Below, one piece after another: positions 1-8,725 of a stretch of 54,613 bases of DNA (position 1 is its first letter; each line of letters begins with the position of its first letter). Below the pieces are notes generated by a model. The model worked only from the letters and a program-made list of their open reading frames with translations, ran no database searches and was not told where the DNA came from. A program made the translations under genes and the position numbers. The DNA is from JANLVJ01 sp031363945 (GTDB taxonomy: Bacteria; Bacteroidota; Bacteroidia; Sphingobacteriales; Sphingobacteriaceae), in the NCBI GenBank assembly GCA_031363945.1, contig JANLVJ010000005.1:1-54613 (forward strand), in the 5' to 3' direction.

Positions 1-1061
1 ATCGTGGCATGTGACTTAACATGAGGCTCTACAGCCAGAACAGAATGACCTGCTTTTAATGCAGTATAGACATGAATAGCAGGAGATTCACGCAGGTCAT
101 CAATATCTGGCTTAAAAGACAATCCATAAACGGCAATGACCGCTGCCCGCCCCAATACCAGTGAAATTCGTTTTGCTTCAAGGCTGATCTTTTCGATTAC
201 CCATTCTGTTTTATACGTATTGATTTCACGGGCACACCGAATCAGTTTACTCTGCTCAGGATAGGCTGAAATAATAAACCAGGGATCTACTGCAATGCAA
301 TGCCCTCCAACACCAGTACCGGGTTGCAGGATATTAACCCTTGGATGTTTGTTGGCCAGTTTTATCAGTTCCCAAACATCAACACCTGCTGCATCTGAAA
401 TTAATGATAGTTCATTGGCAAAGGCAATATTGGTATCACGGTAAGAGTTTTCTGCTAGTTTGCAGAGTTCTGCCGTTTTGGCTTCTGTTTTTAATACCTC
501 ACCTGAAACAAACTTTTTATAGAATGAGGCAACTTTATCAGTTGCTTCGGGAGTAAGACCACCAACTATACGGTCATTTTCGATAAGTTCTTTCATCACA
601 TGCCCTGGCAAAACACGCTCAGGACAATAGGCGATAAACAGTTCAGCAACATTTATGCCCTGGCTCTCGAGTAAATCTTTAATTTTCTGGGTAGTGCCGA
701 TAGGAGAAGTTGATTCCAAAATGACCAGATTACCAGCCCTCAGGAATGGAGCAATCGCTTTGGCTGCACTAAAAACATAACTCAGGTCAGGTTCCTTATT
801 TTCTTTAAAAGGCGTTGGAACAGCAATAATAAAAACATCAGCCAGTGCAGGAACAAGGTTTGCTGTAAGCTTACCTGATTGAACGGCAGATCGCACGAAG
901 GTGTCAAGCTCAGGCTCAATGATATGTATTTCACCTTTATTTATGGTGCTAACCACCGATGGAATTACATCAACACCGTGCACAAAAAAGCCCCTGTTCG
1001 CAAGTAAGGCGGCAGTAGGCAATCCAATATATCCTAATCCCGCAATGCAGATCCTTGTCAT
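1..1061 (-). CDS. wecC: UDP-N-acetyl-D-mannosamine dehydrogenase, partial (C-terminus beyond the left edge)
   Basis: Oxidises UDP-ManNAc to UDP-ManNAcA in two NAD-dependent steps, for surface polysaccharide. I translated 353 residues by hand from the ATG at 1061. They begin MTRICIAGLGYIGLP, with the Rossmann GxGxxG at residues 8-13. The family's GVGGHCIAVDP motif follows, with the nucleophilic cysteine at about residue 255. The reading frame is open to the first base, so the gene is cut by the window and is not visibly damaged. wecB ends one base upstream of this start, so the two genes form an operon in pathway order (epimerase, then dehydrogenase). A UDP-glucose dehydrogenase is less likely because of this pairing. 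Confidence 0.9.
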   Translation of the reverse strand, partial: MTRICIAGLGYIGLPTAALLANRGFFVHGVDVIPSVVSTINKGEIHIIEPELDTFVRSAVQSGKLTANLVPALADVFIIAVPTPFKENKEPDLSYVFSAAKAIAPFLRAGNLVILESTSPIGTTQKIKDLLESQGINVAELFIAYCPERVLPGHVMKELIENDRIVGGLTPEATDKVASFYKKFVSGEVLKTEAKTAELCKLAENSYRDTNIAFANELSLISDAAGVDVWELIKLANKHPRVNILQPGTGVGGHCIAVDPWFIISAYPEQSKLIRCAREINTYKTEWVIEKISLEAKRISLVLGRAAVIAVYGLSFKPDIDDLRESPAIHVYTALKAGHSVLAVEPHVKSHAT

Positions 1062-1062
1062 A

Positions 1063-2184
1063 TTAATTAAAAAGTTTTGCTATAAAATCAACAATTTTAC
1101 GAGCCGCAAATCCGTCACCGAAAGGATTTGCCTTTTGGCTGATAGTTGTATAATAGGCATTATCATCGAGTAGGGCAAATGCTTCTGCTATTATTGCCTC
1201 TTTACTGGTACCTACTAATTTTACCACCCCTGCATCTACACCTTCTGGTCGTTCAGTATTATCACGCATAACCAGCACCGGAATGCCCAGACTCGGGGCT
1301 TCTTCTTGAATACCGCCACTATCAGTCAATATCAGGGTGGCCTGTTGCATCAGGTATAAAAATGCTTCATAAGGCTGTGGTTCAATCAATACTATATTAG
1401 GTTGGTTGCCCAGGAGTCTGAAAACGATCTCACGTACATTCGGATTCATATGCACTGGGAAAACCAATTGCACATCTGTTCTTTTACTAATAGCGAGCAT
1501 CGCCTGACACATATTTTCAAATGCATCACCAAAATTTTCACGCCGGTGGGCAGTAATAAGAATAATTTTGTGTGAAGTATCGAGAAGGGGTTTTATTAAT
1601 TCAATGGCGGGGCTGTGCCTATAGTTTAAAATAGATAACCCTGAAAATAAAGCGTCTATAACTGTATTACCACTGACCAGTATAGCTGCATCAGCAATAT
1701 GTTCATTCAACAGATTTTGACGGGCTAACTCTGTCGGGGCAAAATGATAGCTCGCAATTCTGGTAGTAACCTGACGATTAATCTCTTCAGGATAAGGAGC
1801 GTATTTATTAAATGACCTTAATCCTGCTTCAACATGGCCAACTGGGATGCGTTCATAAAAAGCAGATAGCGAAGCTGCCATGGTCGTCGTCGTATCACCA
1901 TGCACGAGAACCAAGTCAGGCCTGAATTCTTCCAGAATCGGTTTAAGTGCAATCAGAACGCTCGCCTGGATCTGATTTAAGCTTTGCCCGGCTTTCATCA
2001 GATTCAGGTCGTAATCTGTTTTTATTGAAAAAAAATCAAGAACCTGATCAAGCATTTCCCGGTGCTGGGCAGTAACACAAACCCGGGTATCAAATAATAC
2101 GGTATGTTTCTTTAGTTCTGCATAAACCGGGGCCATTTTTATGGCCTCGGGCCGGGTGCCGAAAACTAAAAGTATTTTCTTCAT
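1063..2184 (-). CDS. wecB: UDP-N-acetylglucosamine 2-epimerase (non-hydrolysing)
   Basis: Interconverts UDP-GlcNAc and UDP-ManNAc in the cytoplasm and feeds the dehydrogenase encoded one base downstream. The 373-residue protein starts MKKILLVFGTRPEAIK. It carries HGDTTTT (Asp97), HVEAGLRS (Glu119) and TAHRRENFG, and the C-terminal SGGIQEEAPSLGIPVLVMRDNTERPE stretch that binds UDP. Length and motifs are those of a complete enzyme. The frame is open for 14 more codons upstream, but the ATG at 2184 puts the family's first beta strand at the N-terminus, so I chose it. A strong hairpin ends about 30 bases upstream of this start, leaving little room for a separate promoter. Confidence 0.95.
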   Translation of the reverse strand: MKKILLVFGTRPEAIKMAPVYAELKKHTVLFDTRVCVTAQHREMLDQVLDFFSIKTDYDLNLMKAGQSLNQIQASVLIALKPILEEFRPDLVLVHGDTTTTMAASLSAFYERIPVGHVEAGLRSFNKYAPYPEEINRQVTTRIASYHFAPTELARQNLLNEHIADAAILVSGNTVIDALFSGLSILNYRHSPAIELIKPLLDTSHKIILITAHRRENFGDAFENMCQAMLAISKRTDVQLVFPVHMNPNVREIVFRLLGNQPNIVLIEPQPYEAFLYLMQQATLILTDSGGIQEEAPSLGIPVLVMRDNTERPEGVDAGVVKLVGTSKEAIIAEAFALLDDNAYYTTISQKANPFGDGFAARKIVDFIAKLFN

Positions 2185-2216
2185 GTAGATTTTAAGCTGT
2201 AGCTGCCTGTAACTAA

Positions 2217-2261
2217 AAAGAAGCAATCAAGAGCTAAACTTAAGCTATTGATTGCTTCTTT
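2217..2261 (-). terminator. Rho-independent terminator after typA
   Basis: A perfect 14-bp stem (2217-2230 with 2248-2261) has a 17-base loop that contains a further AGCT/AGCT pairing. On the minus strand the stem is followed by a T-rich run. It lies 25 bases past the typA stop and about 30 bases before the wecB start. Confidence 0.8.
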
Positions 2262-2286
2262 GAAACCTTATATAAGAAATAGTCTC

Positions 2287-4092
2287 TTATACGAACTTAT
2301 GACTGTTACGCTTGCGTTCACCTTCATTCAAATAGATCTTACGAATCCGCATTGAAACAGGAGTAACCTCGATATACTCATCATTCTGAATATATTCCAT
2401 GAATTCTTCCAGAGAAAACTTGATTGCCGGAGTCAGACGAACGTTATCATCACTACCTGAAGCACGCATGTTTGTAAGCTGTTTACCTTTTGTCAGGTTA
2501 ACTACCAGATCACCTGCACGAATATGCTCTCCAACAATTTGTCCTTCGTAAACTTCAATGCCTGGGTCGATAAAAAACTTACCACGATCCTGAAGCTTGT
2601 CAATTGCATAAGCGGTTGTAGAACCCTTGTCCATACTGATTAAAACACCATTTGTACGATTTGGAATTGGACCTTTCCATGGCTGATAATCTTTAAATCT
2701 ATGTGCCATGATAGCCTCACCTGCAGTAGCAGTCAGTACATTGTTTCGCAGACCAATAATACCACGTGATGGTATTTCAAACTCAAGATGCTGTAAATCA
2801 CCTTTTGGCTCCATCACAAGCAGATCACCTTTGCGCTGGGTTACCAGTTCAATAACCTTACCAGCTACTTCACCAGGCACATCAACGATCAGCATTTCTA
2901 TTGGCTCATGTTTCTGACCATCGATTTCTTTTACGATAACCTGAGGCTGTCCAACCTGTAATTCATACCCCTCACGACGCATGGTTTCAATCAGAATCGA
3001 TAAATGCAGAATACCTCGGCCATATACAAGATATGCATCAGGAGAATCTGTTTCATCAACACGAAGGGCCAGGTTTTTTTCCATCTCTTTGAAAAGACGG
3101 TCGCGTAAATGGCGTGATGTTACCAGCTTACCCTCTTTTCCAAAGAAAGGTGAGTTATTGATGGTAAACAACATGTTCATCGTCGGTTCATCAATTTTAA
3201 TGAACGGAAGAGCCTCAGGAGCTTCATTATCAGCAAGCGTATCGCCAATTTCAAATCCTTCTATACCTACTACGGCACAGATATCACCACAATGAACTTC
3301 TTTAACCTTGACCTTTCCAAGGCCTTCGAATGTATACAGTTCTTTAATTCTTGACTTAACGATTTTTCCATCTTTCTTAACCAGAGAAACTGCCTGATTT
3401 TCAAATATGGTTCCTCTTGCAACTCTTCCAACGGCTATTCGGCCAACAAATGAAGAATAATCAAGTGAGGTAATCTGCATTTGAAGTGTGCCTTCAACTG
3501 TTGGAGCCTGTGGTATATGCTCAAGAATTGTATCGAGCAATACAGTTATATCAGTTGTAACATTATTCCAGTCAGTACTCATCCAGCCTTGTTTAGAAGA
3601 ACCATAAATGGTAGGAAAATCAAGTTGATCTTCTGTTGCCTCAAGATTGAAGAACAGTTCAAATACACCTTCCTGAACTTCGTCTGGGCGGCAGTTTGGT
3701 TTATCAACTTTATTAATTACGACAATTGGCTTTAAGCCCAGTGCCAGGGCTTTCTGAGTAACAAACCTTGTTTGTGGCATCGGACCCTCAAAAGCGTCAA
3801 CCAGTAAAATAACACCATCGGCCATTTTTAATACCCGCTCAACTTCACCACCGAAATCGGCGTGTCCAGGAGTATCAATAATATTGATCTTAGTGTCTTT
3901 GTACTGAACGGCGACATTCTTCGATACAATAGTGATTCCTCTTTCTCTTTCAAGGTCATTATTGTCAAGAATTAGATCTCCAGTTTCCTGATTGTCACGG
4001 AAGAGATTGGTCTGATGAAGAATTTTATCAACCAGTGTAGTCTTGCCATGGTCAACGTGGGCAATGATTGCTATGTTACGGAGTTTTTGCAT
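2287..4092 (-). CDS. typA: Translational GTPase TypA/BipA
   Basis: Ribosome-associated translation-factor GTPase linked to stress and cold growth and to 50S assembly. The 601 residues match the usual family length. The G domain shows AHVDHGKTT at about residue 11, ERGITI, DTPGHADFGGE and NKVDKP. After it come the EF-Tu-like domain 2 and EF-G-like domains, including the family's PSRGIIGLR and RTNGVLISMDKG segments. The start ATG at 4092 follows a TAATTTTG promoter box by about 20 bases. Transcription is divergent from the small Cys-rich gene at 4214. A strong terminator follows. Nothing is missing. Confidence 0.97.
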   Translation of the reverse strand: MQKLRNIAIIAHVDHGKTTLVDKILHQTNLFRDNQETGDLILDNNDLERERGITIVSKNVAVQYKDTKINIIDTPGHADFGGEVERVLKMADGVILLVDAFEGPMPQTRFVTQKALALGLKPIVVINKVDKPNCRPDEVQEGVFELFFNLEATEDQLDFPTIYGSSKQGWMSTDWNNVTTDITVLLDTILEHIPQAPTVEGTLQMQITSLDYSSFVGRIAVGRVARGTIFENQAVSLVKKDGKIVKSRIKELYTFEGLGKVKVKEVHCGDICAVVGIEGFEIGDTLADNEAPEALPFIKIDEPTMNMLFTINNSPFFGKEGKLVTSRHLRDRLFKEMEKNLALRVDETDSPDAYLVYGRGILHLSILIETMRREGYELQVGQPQVIVKEIDGQKHEPIEMLIVDVPGEVAGKVIELVTQRKGDLLVMEPKGDLQHLEFEIPSRGIIGLRNNVLTATAGEAIMAHRFKDYQPWKGPIPNRTNGVLISMDKGSTTAYAIDKLQDRGKFFIDPGIEVYEGQIVGEHIRAGDLVVNLTKGKQLTNMRASGSDDNVRLTPAIKFSLEEFMEYIQNDEYIEVTPVSMRIRKIYLNEGERKRNSHKFV

Positions 4093-4113
4093 GTGCTATG
4101 TTCAAAGAAAGTG

Positions 4114-4121
4114 CAAAATTA
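4114..4121 (-). promoter_or_regulatory. Bacteroidota -7 promoter box for typA
   Basis: Reads TAATTTTG on the minus strand, a full match to TAnnTTTG, 21 bases upstream of the typA start. The -33 element is weak (ATTG near 4142-4145). Confidence 0.5.
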
Positions 4122-4123
4122 CC

Positions 4124-4139
4124 AATTCCAATTGGAATT
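4124..4139. promoter_or_regulatory. 16-bp perfect palindrome between divergent promoters
   Basis: AATTCCAATTGGAATT equals its own reverse complement. It sits just upstream of the typA -7 box, where a repressor or activator could bind. No regulator is identified. Confidence 0.4.
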
Positions 4140-4201
4140 AGCAATTGTACATTTATCATTGAGTTTCGAGATTATTTTATCTGGAATAATTCTTAATAGT
4201 G

Positions 4202-4209
4202 TACCTTTG
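4202..4209 (+). promoter_or_regulatory. Bacteroidota -7 promoter box for the small Cys-rich gene
   Basis: TACCTTTG, a full TAnnTTTG match, ends four bases before the ATG at 4214. If it is used, the transcript would be nearly leaderless. The -33 element is not clear. Confidence 0.45.
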
Positions 4210-4213
4210 TGCT

Positions 4214-4369
4214 ATGGTTCAACATTATCTGGTTATTCTGATATTTACCATCGCCGCTATTTACGTAGGGCGCCTTCTTATCAAGCCCTTATTGCCTGGT
4301 AAAAAAGGGGGTTGTGGTGAAGACTGTCATTGCAGTTTTGAACCTTCAAAAAAGAAGACGAAGGCTTAG
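4214..4369 (+). CDS. FeoB-associated Cys-rich membrane protein-like small protein
   Basis: A 51-residue protein translated by hand; it falls below common ORF length cut-offs. One N-terminal membrane segment (about residues 5-26, LVILIFTIAAIYVGRLL) is followed by a short tail with GGCGEDCHC and a lysine-rich C-terminus (KKKTKA). This layout matches the small proteins often found with ferrous iron transporter FeoB, which are thought to bind metal or iron-sulfur at the inner membrane. No feoB is nearby, so a role in iron handling is inferred from the family only. A TACCTTTG promoter box lies directly upstream. It runs divergent from typA and convergent with murF. Confidence 0.75.
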   Translation: MVQHYLVILIFTIAAIYVGRLLIKPLLPGKKGGCGEDCHCSFEPSKKKTKA

Positions 4370-4416
4370 CCTGTTTCTTCAGGTAGAAATATAAATAGTC
4401 GGAGGTACCCAAAATA

Positions 4417-5829
4417 CTATAAGTAAGGTTGTAATTTCTCAAGCTTTATGCCTCTCGATCCTTTGATCAGGATGAGATTGTCTTCTACAAGATGCGCCTT
4501 AAGGTAAACTTCGGCCTCAGCGGCTGATTCAAAAAATATCCCGGCCGGCAATAAATGCTTCAGCTTCAAAAAAGCCGGACCGATGAGTAATGCCCTACCT
4601 ACATTCATATTCCTTACTATACCCAGGATTGCCTCATGCTCTTTCGCACTTTCTTCACCCAGTTCGAACATATCGCCCAGAATCACCATTTTTTGCGGAT
4701 GGTTCAGTTGGTCAAGATTTTCAAGAGCGGCTTGCATACTACTCGGATTGGCATTATAAAAATCAAGAATCAGGTCATTATGGGCACTTTTCTGAAGTTG
4801 TGAACGATTATTAGCTGGCTGATAACTGCCTAGGCCCTGATTAATTTCTTTAGGGCTTAGCCCGAAGTATACCCCGATACTGATTGCTGCCAGCAAATTT
4901 GGCAGGTTATACCGCCCGGTGAGCTGGGTTATGACCTCAAAAGTATCTTCAGGGCTCTTGACCCCGTTAGTTCCCGGGCTGTTAACCCCGCTAGTTTCCA
5001 GGCGTTGTACTGTGTTGATTGAAGCTGTCTTGGGGGTTGTTAGATCAGCGCCGGGCGTATGCTGCTTCCACCTGATATGAAGAAAGGGATCAGCACTTAA
5101 GACCTCACCCTGAATCTGATCGCTTACGCTTGATCCATAGAAGAAACGATTCTTCAGTGCCGAGCTCATAAAAAGCAGATCGGTTGAACCTGACCAGACA
5201 AAAGCCTGGCGCTGTTCTTTAGAAAGGAAATCATACAGCTCTTTCTTACCTTTTTTTACCCCTTCGAACCCACCGAAGCCTTCAAGGTGAGCATACCCGA
5301 CATTCGTAATCATTCCGCAGGAAGGCTGGCAGATAGAACTGAGCAGTTCAATTTCAAGGGGATGATTTGCGCCCATTTCGATGATGGCAAACTCAGCCTC
5401 CTGCTTTATAGCAAGAATCGTCAGGGGCACTCCTATATGATTGTTCAGGTTGCCCTTGGTGGCATGGGTGTTAAACTTTTCAGACAGCACAGAATAGATC
5501 AGTTCCTTAGTGGTTGTTTTACCGTTTGAACCAGTGATTCCAAGAAAAGGGATATTCAGCTGCAGGCGGTGATACCTTGCCAAATCCTGCAAAGTCTGCA
5601 GGCAGTTTTCAACCTGAATAATCCGGTCATCTTCCCGGGGGGCATTACTGATCAGCTCATCAACAATCACGTTTGCCGCACCCTGATTCAGCGCCTGCAA
5701 CGCAAAAGTATTTCCATTATAATTATTGCCTTTAAGGGCTACATAGATACAGCCGGAGGTGATCGTTCTGGTGTCAGTTGAAATTTCGGGATAGGCCAGA
5801 TACCGCGTATAGATTTCTTCGATATTCAT
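4417..5829 (-). CDS. murF: UDP-N-acetylmuramoyl-tripeptide--D-alanyl-D-alanine ligase
   Basis: Adds D-Ala-D-Ala to UDP-MurNAc-tripeptide in the last cytoplasmic step of peptidoglycan precursor synthesis. The 470 residues contain the Mur ligase P-loop GSNGKTTTKE at about 100-109, then the central and C-terminal Mur domains (DFYNANPSSM, ILGDMFELG, IKGSRGIKLE). The ATG at 5829 begins MNIEEIYTRYL and is preferred over an upstream open frame. The protein looks some 40 residues longer than usual because of a proline/threonine/serine-rich insert at about 255-295 in the central domain. Part of that insert is encoded by a 24-bp tandem repeat. The catalytic regions are intact, so I expect a working enzyme. 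Confidence 0.95.
   Translation of the reverse strand: MNIEEIYTRYLAYPEISTDTRTITSGCIYVALKGNNYNGNTFALQALNQGAANVIVDELISNAPREDDRIIQVENCLQTLQDLARYHRLQLNIPFLGITGSNGKTTTKELIYSVLSEKFNTHATKGNLNNHIGVPLTILAIKQEAEFAIIEMGANHPLEIELLSSICQPSCGMITNVGYAHLEGFGGFEGVKKGKKELYDFLSKEQRQAFVWSGSTDLLFMSSALKNRFFYGSSVSDQIQGEVLSADPFLHIRWKQHTPGADLTTPKTASINTVQRLETSGVNSPGTNGVKSPEDTFEVITQLTGRYNLPNLLAAISIGVYFGLSPKEINQGLGSYQPANNRSQLQKSAHNDLILDFYNANPSSMQAALENLDQLNHPQKMVILGDMFELGEESAKEHEAILGIVRNMNVGRALLIGPAFLKLKHLLPAGIFFESAAEAEVYLKAHLVEDNLILIKGSRGIKLEKLQPYL
4952..4999. repeat. Two 24-bp imperfect tandem repeats inside murF
   Basis: Units 4952-4975 and 4976-4999 agree at 20 of 24 positions. They keep frame and encode the SGVNSPGTNGVKSP region (about residues 277-293) of the MurF insert. 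Confidence 0.8.
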
Positions 5830-5906
5830 TGCTCTAATGTAGCGATAGTTACGATTAAGCTCAAAAACGAAACTAATTTCCAATTGTTAAATAATAAGAC
5901 CACTAA

Positions 5907-5921
5907 GCCTTATATTAAGGC
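5907..5921. promoter_or_regulatory. Inverted repeat in the murF/ABC transporter divergent region
   Basis: GCCTTA and TAAGGC are separated by TAT, 16 bases before the ABC ATPase start. It could be an operator. No promoter consensus is obvious beside it. Confidence 0.3.
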
Positions 5922-5936
5922 CGTAACACGATACTT

Positions 5937-6836
5937 ATGGAAGAAACATCCTGTAATTTAAACGAATTACCCTTTCAACCGATTAAGTCAGCACTTAACC
6001 TGAACGGGACACCGGAACAGCCGGCTCCTGAAACAACTACTTTTCCTGAAGCTACACTGCAGGAAAACGGGACACCGCTGATCCGGATTTCAAATGTCAA
6101 GAAATCATATGGTTCTAAAGTCGTATTACATGATCTCTCACTTGATATTTATCCTGGTCAGGTAATCGGCTATATAGGCCCGAACGGAGCCGGCAAATCT
6201 ACGACCGTCAAAATCCTCTGTGGTCTGATCAATGACTTCGAAGGTGAAGTTACCATAGGCGGAATTAATGTCAGGGATAATCCTCAGGAAGCAAAAAAGC
6301 TGATCGGTTATGTTCCTGAAAATGCAGAAATATATGATGTACTCAGCCCAATGGAATACCTGAACTTTATTGGGAAGCTCTACGGCATGGAAGGCAAACT
6401 GCTTTCTGAGCGGGCAGTGAAACTACTGAACAGTTTTGGTCTTGGTGCCCAGCTAAATGACCGAATGGATACATTCTCAAAGGGTATGAAGCAGAAGGTA
6501 CTGCTTATCTCAGGCATCATTCATAATCCTCAGATCATTATTCTGGATGAGCCTCTTTCGGGCCTTGACGCGAATGCTGTAATCATGATCAAAGAATTAA
6601 TCATGCGTCTGGCCCAGGAAGGTAAAACAATCTTTTACTGTAGCCATATGATGGATGTAGTAGAAAAAGTCAGTGACCGGATCCTGCTGATCAACCAGGG
6701 CGAAATTCTAGCCGATGGATCATTTGAATCCCTGAAGCAGAATTACAGCGACACGCTGGAGAAAATCTTTGCCAAACTTACCGGCCGTGACGAATCGAGC
6801 CAAGAAATTGACGGTATTTTAAATGCGTTTAACTAA
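5937..6836 (+). CDS. ABC transporter ATP-binding protein
   Basis: ATPase subunit of an exporter whose membrane partner is encoded five bases downstream. The 299 residues contain Walker A GPNGAGKST (81-89), the signature FSKGMKQK (180-187), Walker B ILDEP (202-206) and the switch histidine in YCSHMM. This is the CcmA/multidrug-type layout. About 47 residues precede the ATPase fold; they are rich in Pro, Thr and Asn and contain two NGTP motifs. Such an N-terminal extension is unusual, but the ATG at 5937 is the first in frame and the start may lie further in. The substrate cannot be told from sequence. Confidence 0.9.
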   Translation: MEETSCNLNELPFQPIKSALNLNGTPEQPAPETTTFPEATLQENGTPLIRISNVKKSYGSKVVLHDLSLDIYPGQVIGYIGPNGAGKSTTVKILCGLINDFEGEVTIGGINVRDNPQEAKKLIGYVPENAEIYDVLSPMEYLNFIGKLYGMEGKLLSERAVKLLNSFGLGAQLNDRMDTFSKGMKQKVLLISGIIHNPQIIILDEPLSGLDANAVIMIKELIMRLAQEGKTIFYCSHMMDVVEKVSDRILLINQGEILADGSFESLKQNYSDTLEKIFAKLTGRDESSQEIDGILNAFN

Positions 6837-6841
6837 GTCCG

Positions 6842-8581
6842 ATGGCAAATAACGTACTATCCAGGCTTCTGAATTTTTTCAGCCCCGAGGAAATGAACCG
6901 CGTCACCCTTAAAATAATCAGCCCCTTATATCCGGTGCTTAACAAAATGGGAGTGAATACAGTGCAGCTTAACGATATTCTGGCAACCAAACTCTTGATG
7001 GATAGCCGCAGGCCGTCTGCACTTTTTACCAATACCAATAAATCTGCAGCCCCTGCATCATCTGCTAAAGTTACGGTTACCACGATAATTCTGGGTGCCT
7101 TATACGGAGCTCTATTATTCCTCTCAACTGCACCGCTGATTGCCCAGACCCTGTATTTTTCGCTCTTTATGATCATGATGATCCTGACTCTGATCAGTGA
7201 CTTCACCTCCGTGCTGATCGATGTTCGTGATCAGTATATTATTGGCCCCCGTCCGGTAAATGACCGCACAATGTCTATGGCCCGAATTCTGCATGTGGGA
7301 ATTTACGTCATGCGTCTGGCACTGCTTCAAGGTCTGGCAGGATTAATTATGGTTGGATATGTTGACGGGATTGTAGCGATGCCTGTATTCCTGATACAGC
7401 TTGTCATGGCCACAGGGATCAGCATTCTACTGGTTAATATTGTTTATTTTCTGCTGATAAGGGCCGTAAGCCCCCAAATTTTTAAAGACATCATCAGCTA
7501 CTTTCAGATCGCCTTTTCAGTTGCAATTTTTGTCGGTTATTATATTTTGCCCCGGCTGATAAAAATATCGATGATTGAAAATTTTAAACTTAGCAGTCAT
7601 ACCTGGGTGTATTTCTTACCCCCGACCTGGATAGCTGGCCTGAATGAGGCATTGATACATCCTGGTCGTGCGGGCCTGTCAGGTGTCTTACTCGCCCTTA
7701 CTAGCCTGATCGTGCCTGTAGCAGGTCTTTGGTTCGTCGTAAAGGTACTGGCGCCTGGATTTAACCAGTTACTGACTACCTTATCAACATCTGACGGTGA
7801 AACAAGCAATACCACCCAGAAAGCAACATACCAGCCTGGAATACTTGACCGGGTCGCTGATCTGCTGGCTCCTGATCCAGTAGAAAATGCTGGGTTCCGG
7901 ATTACCTGGAAACTGGCATTCAGAACAAGAGAATTTAAGATGAAGATTTTCCCTGCTTTTGCCTATGTACCTGTTTACTTTTTTTTCCTGTTCATGAAAG
8001 GGGATAATGGAACTCTTCAGGAAAAAATGGTCAAAATGCAGGAAGGCAGTAATTATATCTTTCTGATCTACTTCAGTATTATGATCATTTCTACTATCCT
8101 GAATCAGGTGTGGCTGAGTGCTAAATATAAGGCCGCCTGGGTATATTATGCGGCTCCCCTAACCGAACCGGGAAAAATTCTTTCTGGTATGTTCAAGGCA
8201 CTTATGACCCTGTATTTTTTCCCATACTGCCTGTTTTTAAGTGTCCCTATTCTTTTTCTATGGGGCACCCAGGCGATCAGCAATTTACTACTGGCCTTTA
8301 TCATCGCACAGATCGTTGGCCTGGTGATCGCGCTTTTTACTGTAAAGGGATTTCCTTTCTCAAAGCCTGTGCTGATCAAGAGCTCAGGGGGAAAAATACT
8401 ACTGACTTTTTTTACCATCACAGTAGGGGGTATTCTTGCCTACGGGCAGTTTAAGCTTTCACACTGGAATACTACAATCTGGGTACTTCTCATTCCTGCT
8501 GTATTGATCTACTGGGTGATGCTTAAATATTACAGCAGGCAAACCTGGAAAGAAATTGAGCTCAGCGGAGAGGATTACTAG
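6842..8581 (+). CDS. ABC transporter permease
   Basis: Membrane subunit paired with the ATPase encoded immediately upstream (five-base gap). The 579 residues have many hydrophobic segments in two blocks: four to six from about 80 to 300 and at least six from about 370 to 570. A soluble stretch (about 315-365) separates them. This resembles large ABC-2-like exporter permeases of Bacteroidota. No sugar, peptide or metal-binding motif was seen, so the substrate is unknown. The tail of the gene looks partly duplicated just beyond its stop (near 8630). Confidence 0.8.
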   Translation: MANNVLSRLLNFFSPEEMNRVTLKIISPLYPVLNKMGVNTVQLNDILATKLLMDSRRPSALFTNTNKSAAPASSAKVTVTTIILGALYGALLFLSTAPLIAQTLYFSLFMIMMILTLISDFTSVLIDVRDQYIIGPRPVNDRTMSMARILHVGIYVMRLALLQGLAGLIMVGYVDGIVAMPVFLIQLVMATGISILLVNIVYFLLIRAVSPQIFKDIISYFQIAFSVAIFVGYYILPRLIKISMIENFKLSSHTWVYFLPPTWIAGLNEALIHPGRAGLSGVLLALTSLIVPVAGLWFVVKVLAPGFNQLLTTLSTSDGETSNTTQKATYQPGILDRVADLLAPDPVENAGFRITWKLAFRTREFKMKIFPAFAYVPVYFFFLFMKGDNGTLQEKMVKMQEGSNYIFLIYFSIMIISTILNQVWLSAKYKAAWVYYAAPLTEPGKILSGMFKALMTLYFFPYCLFLSVPILFLWGTQAISNLLLAFIIAQIVGLVIALFTVKGFPFSKPVLIKSSGGKILLTFFTITVGGILAYGQFKLSHWNTTIWVLLIPAVLIYWVMLKYYSRQTWKEIELSGEDY

Positions 8582-8672
8582 CCACACGGGCTCTGTCAAG
8601 ACTATAAAGAAACCGGGCACGGCGTAGAAGATTACCAGCCACCTAAGTTCTGCCTATAAAATTAATTTACAA

Positions 8673-8705
8673 AAAAGGCCCGTTTTGTTTAGAAACGGGC
8701 CTTTT
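8673..8705. terminator. Bidirectional terminator between the ABC permease and gldJ
   Basis: A perfect 13-bp stem (8673-8685 with 8693-8705) has a GC-rich core GGCCCG, A and T runs at its base and a 7-base loop. The two flanking genes converge on it, and it reads as a terminator on both strands. Confidence 0.9.
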
Positions 8706-8725
8706 CAAATTGGGTAGTTTAAGTT

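Noticed and set aside
6829..7206. Open frame of 125 codons opposite the ABC permease start
   Set aside because: It overlaps a clear membrane protein gene, is low-complexity and matches no family; it is a shadow of the real frame.
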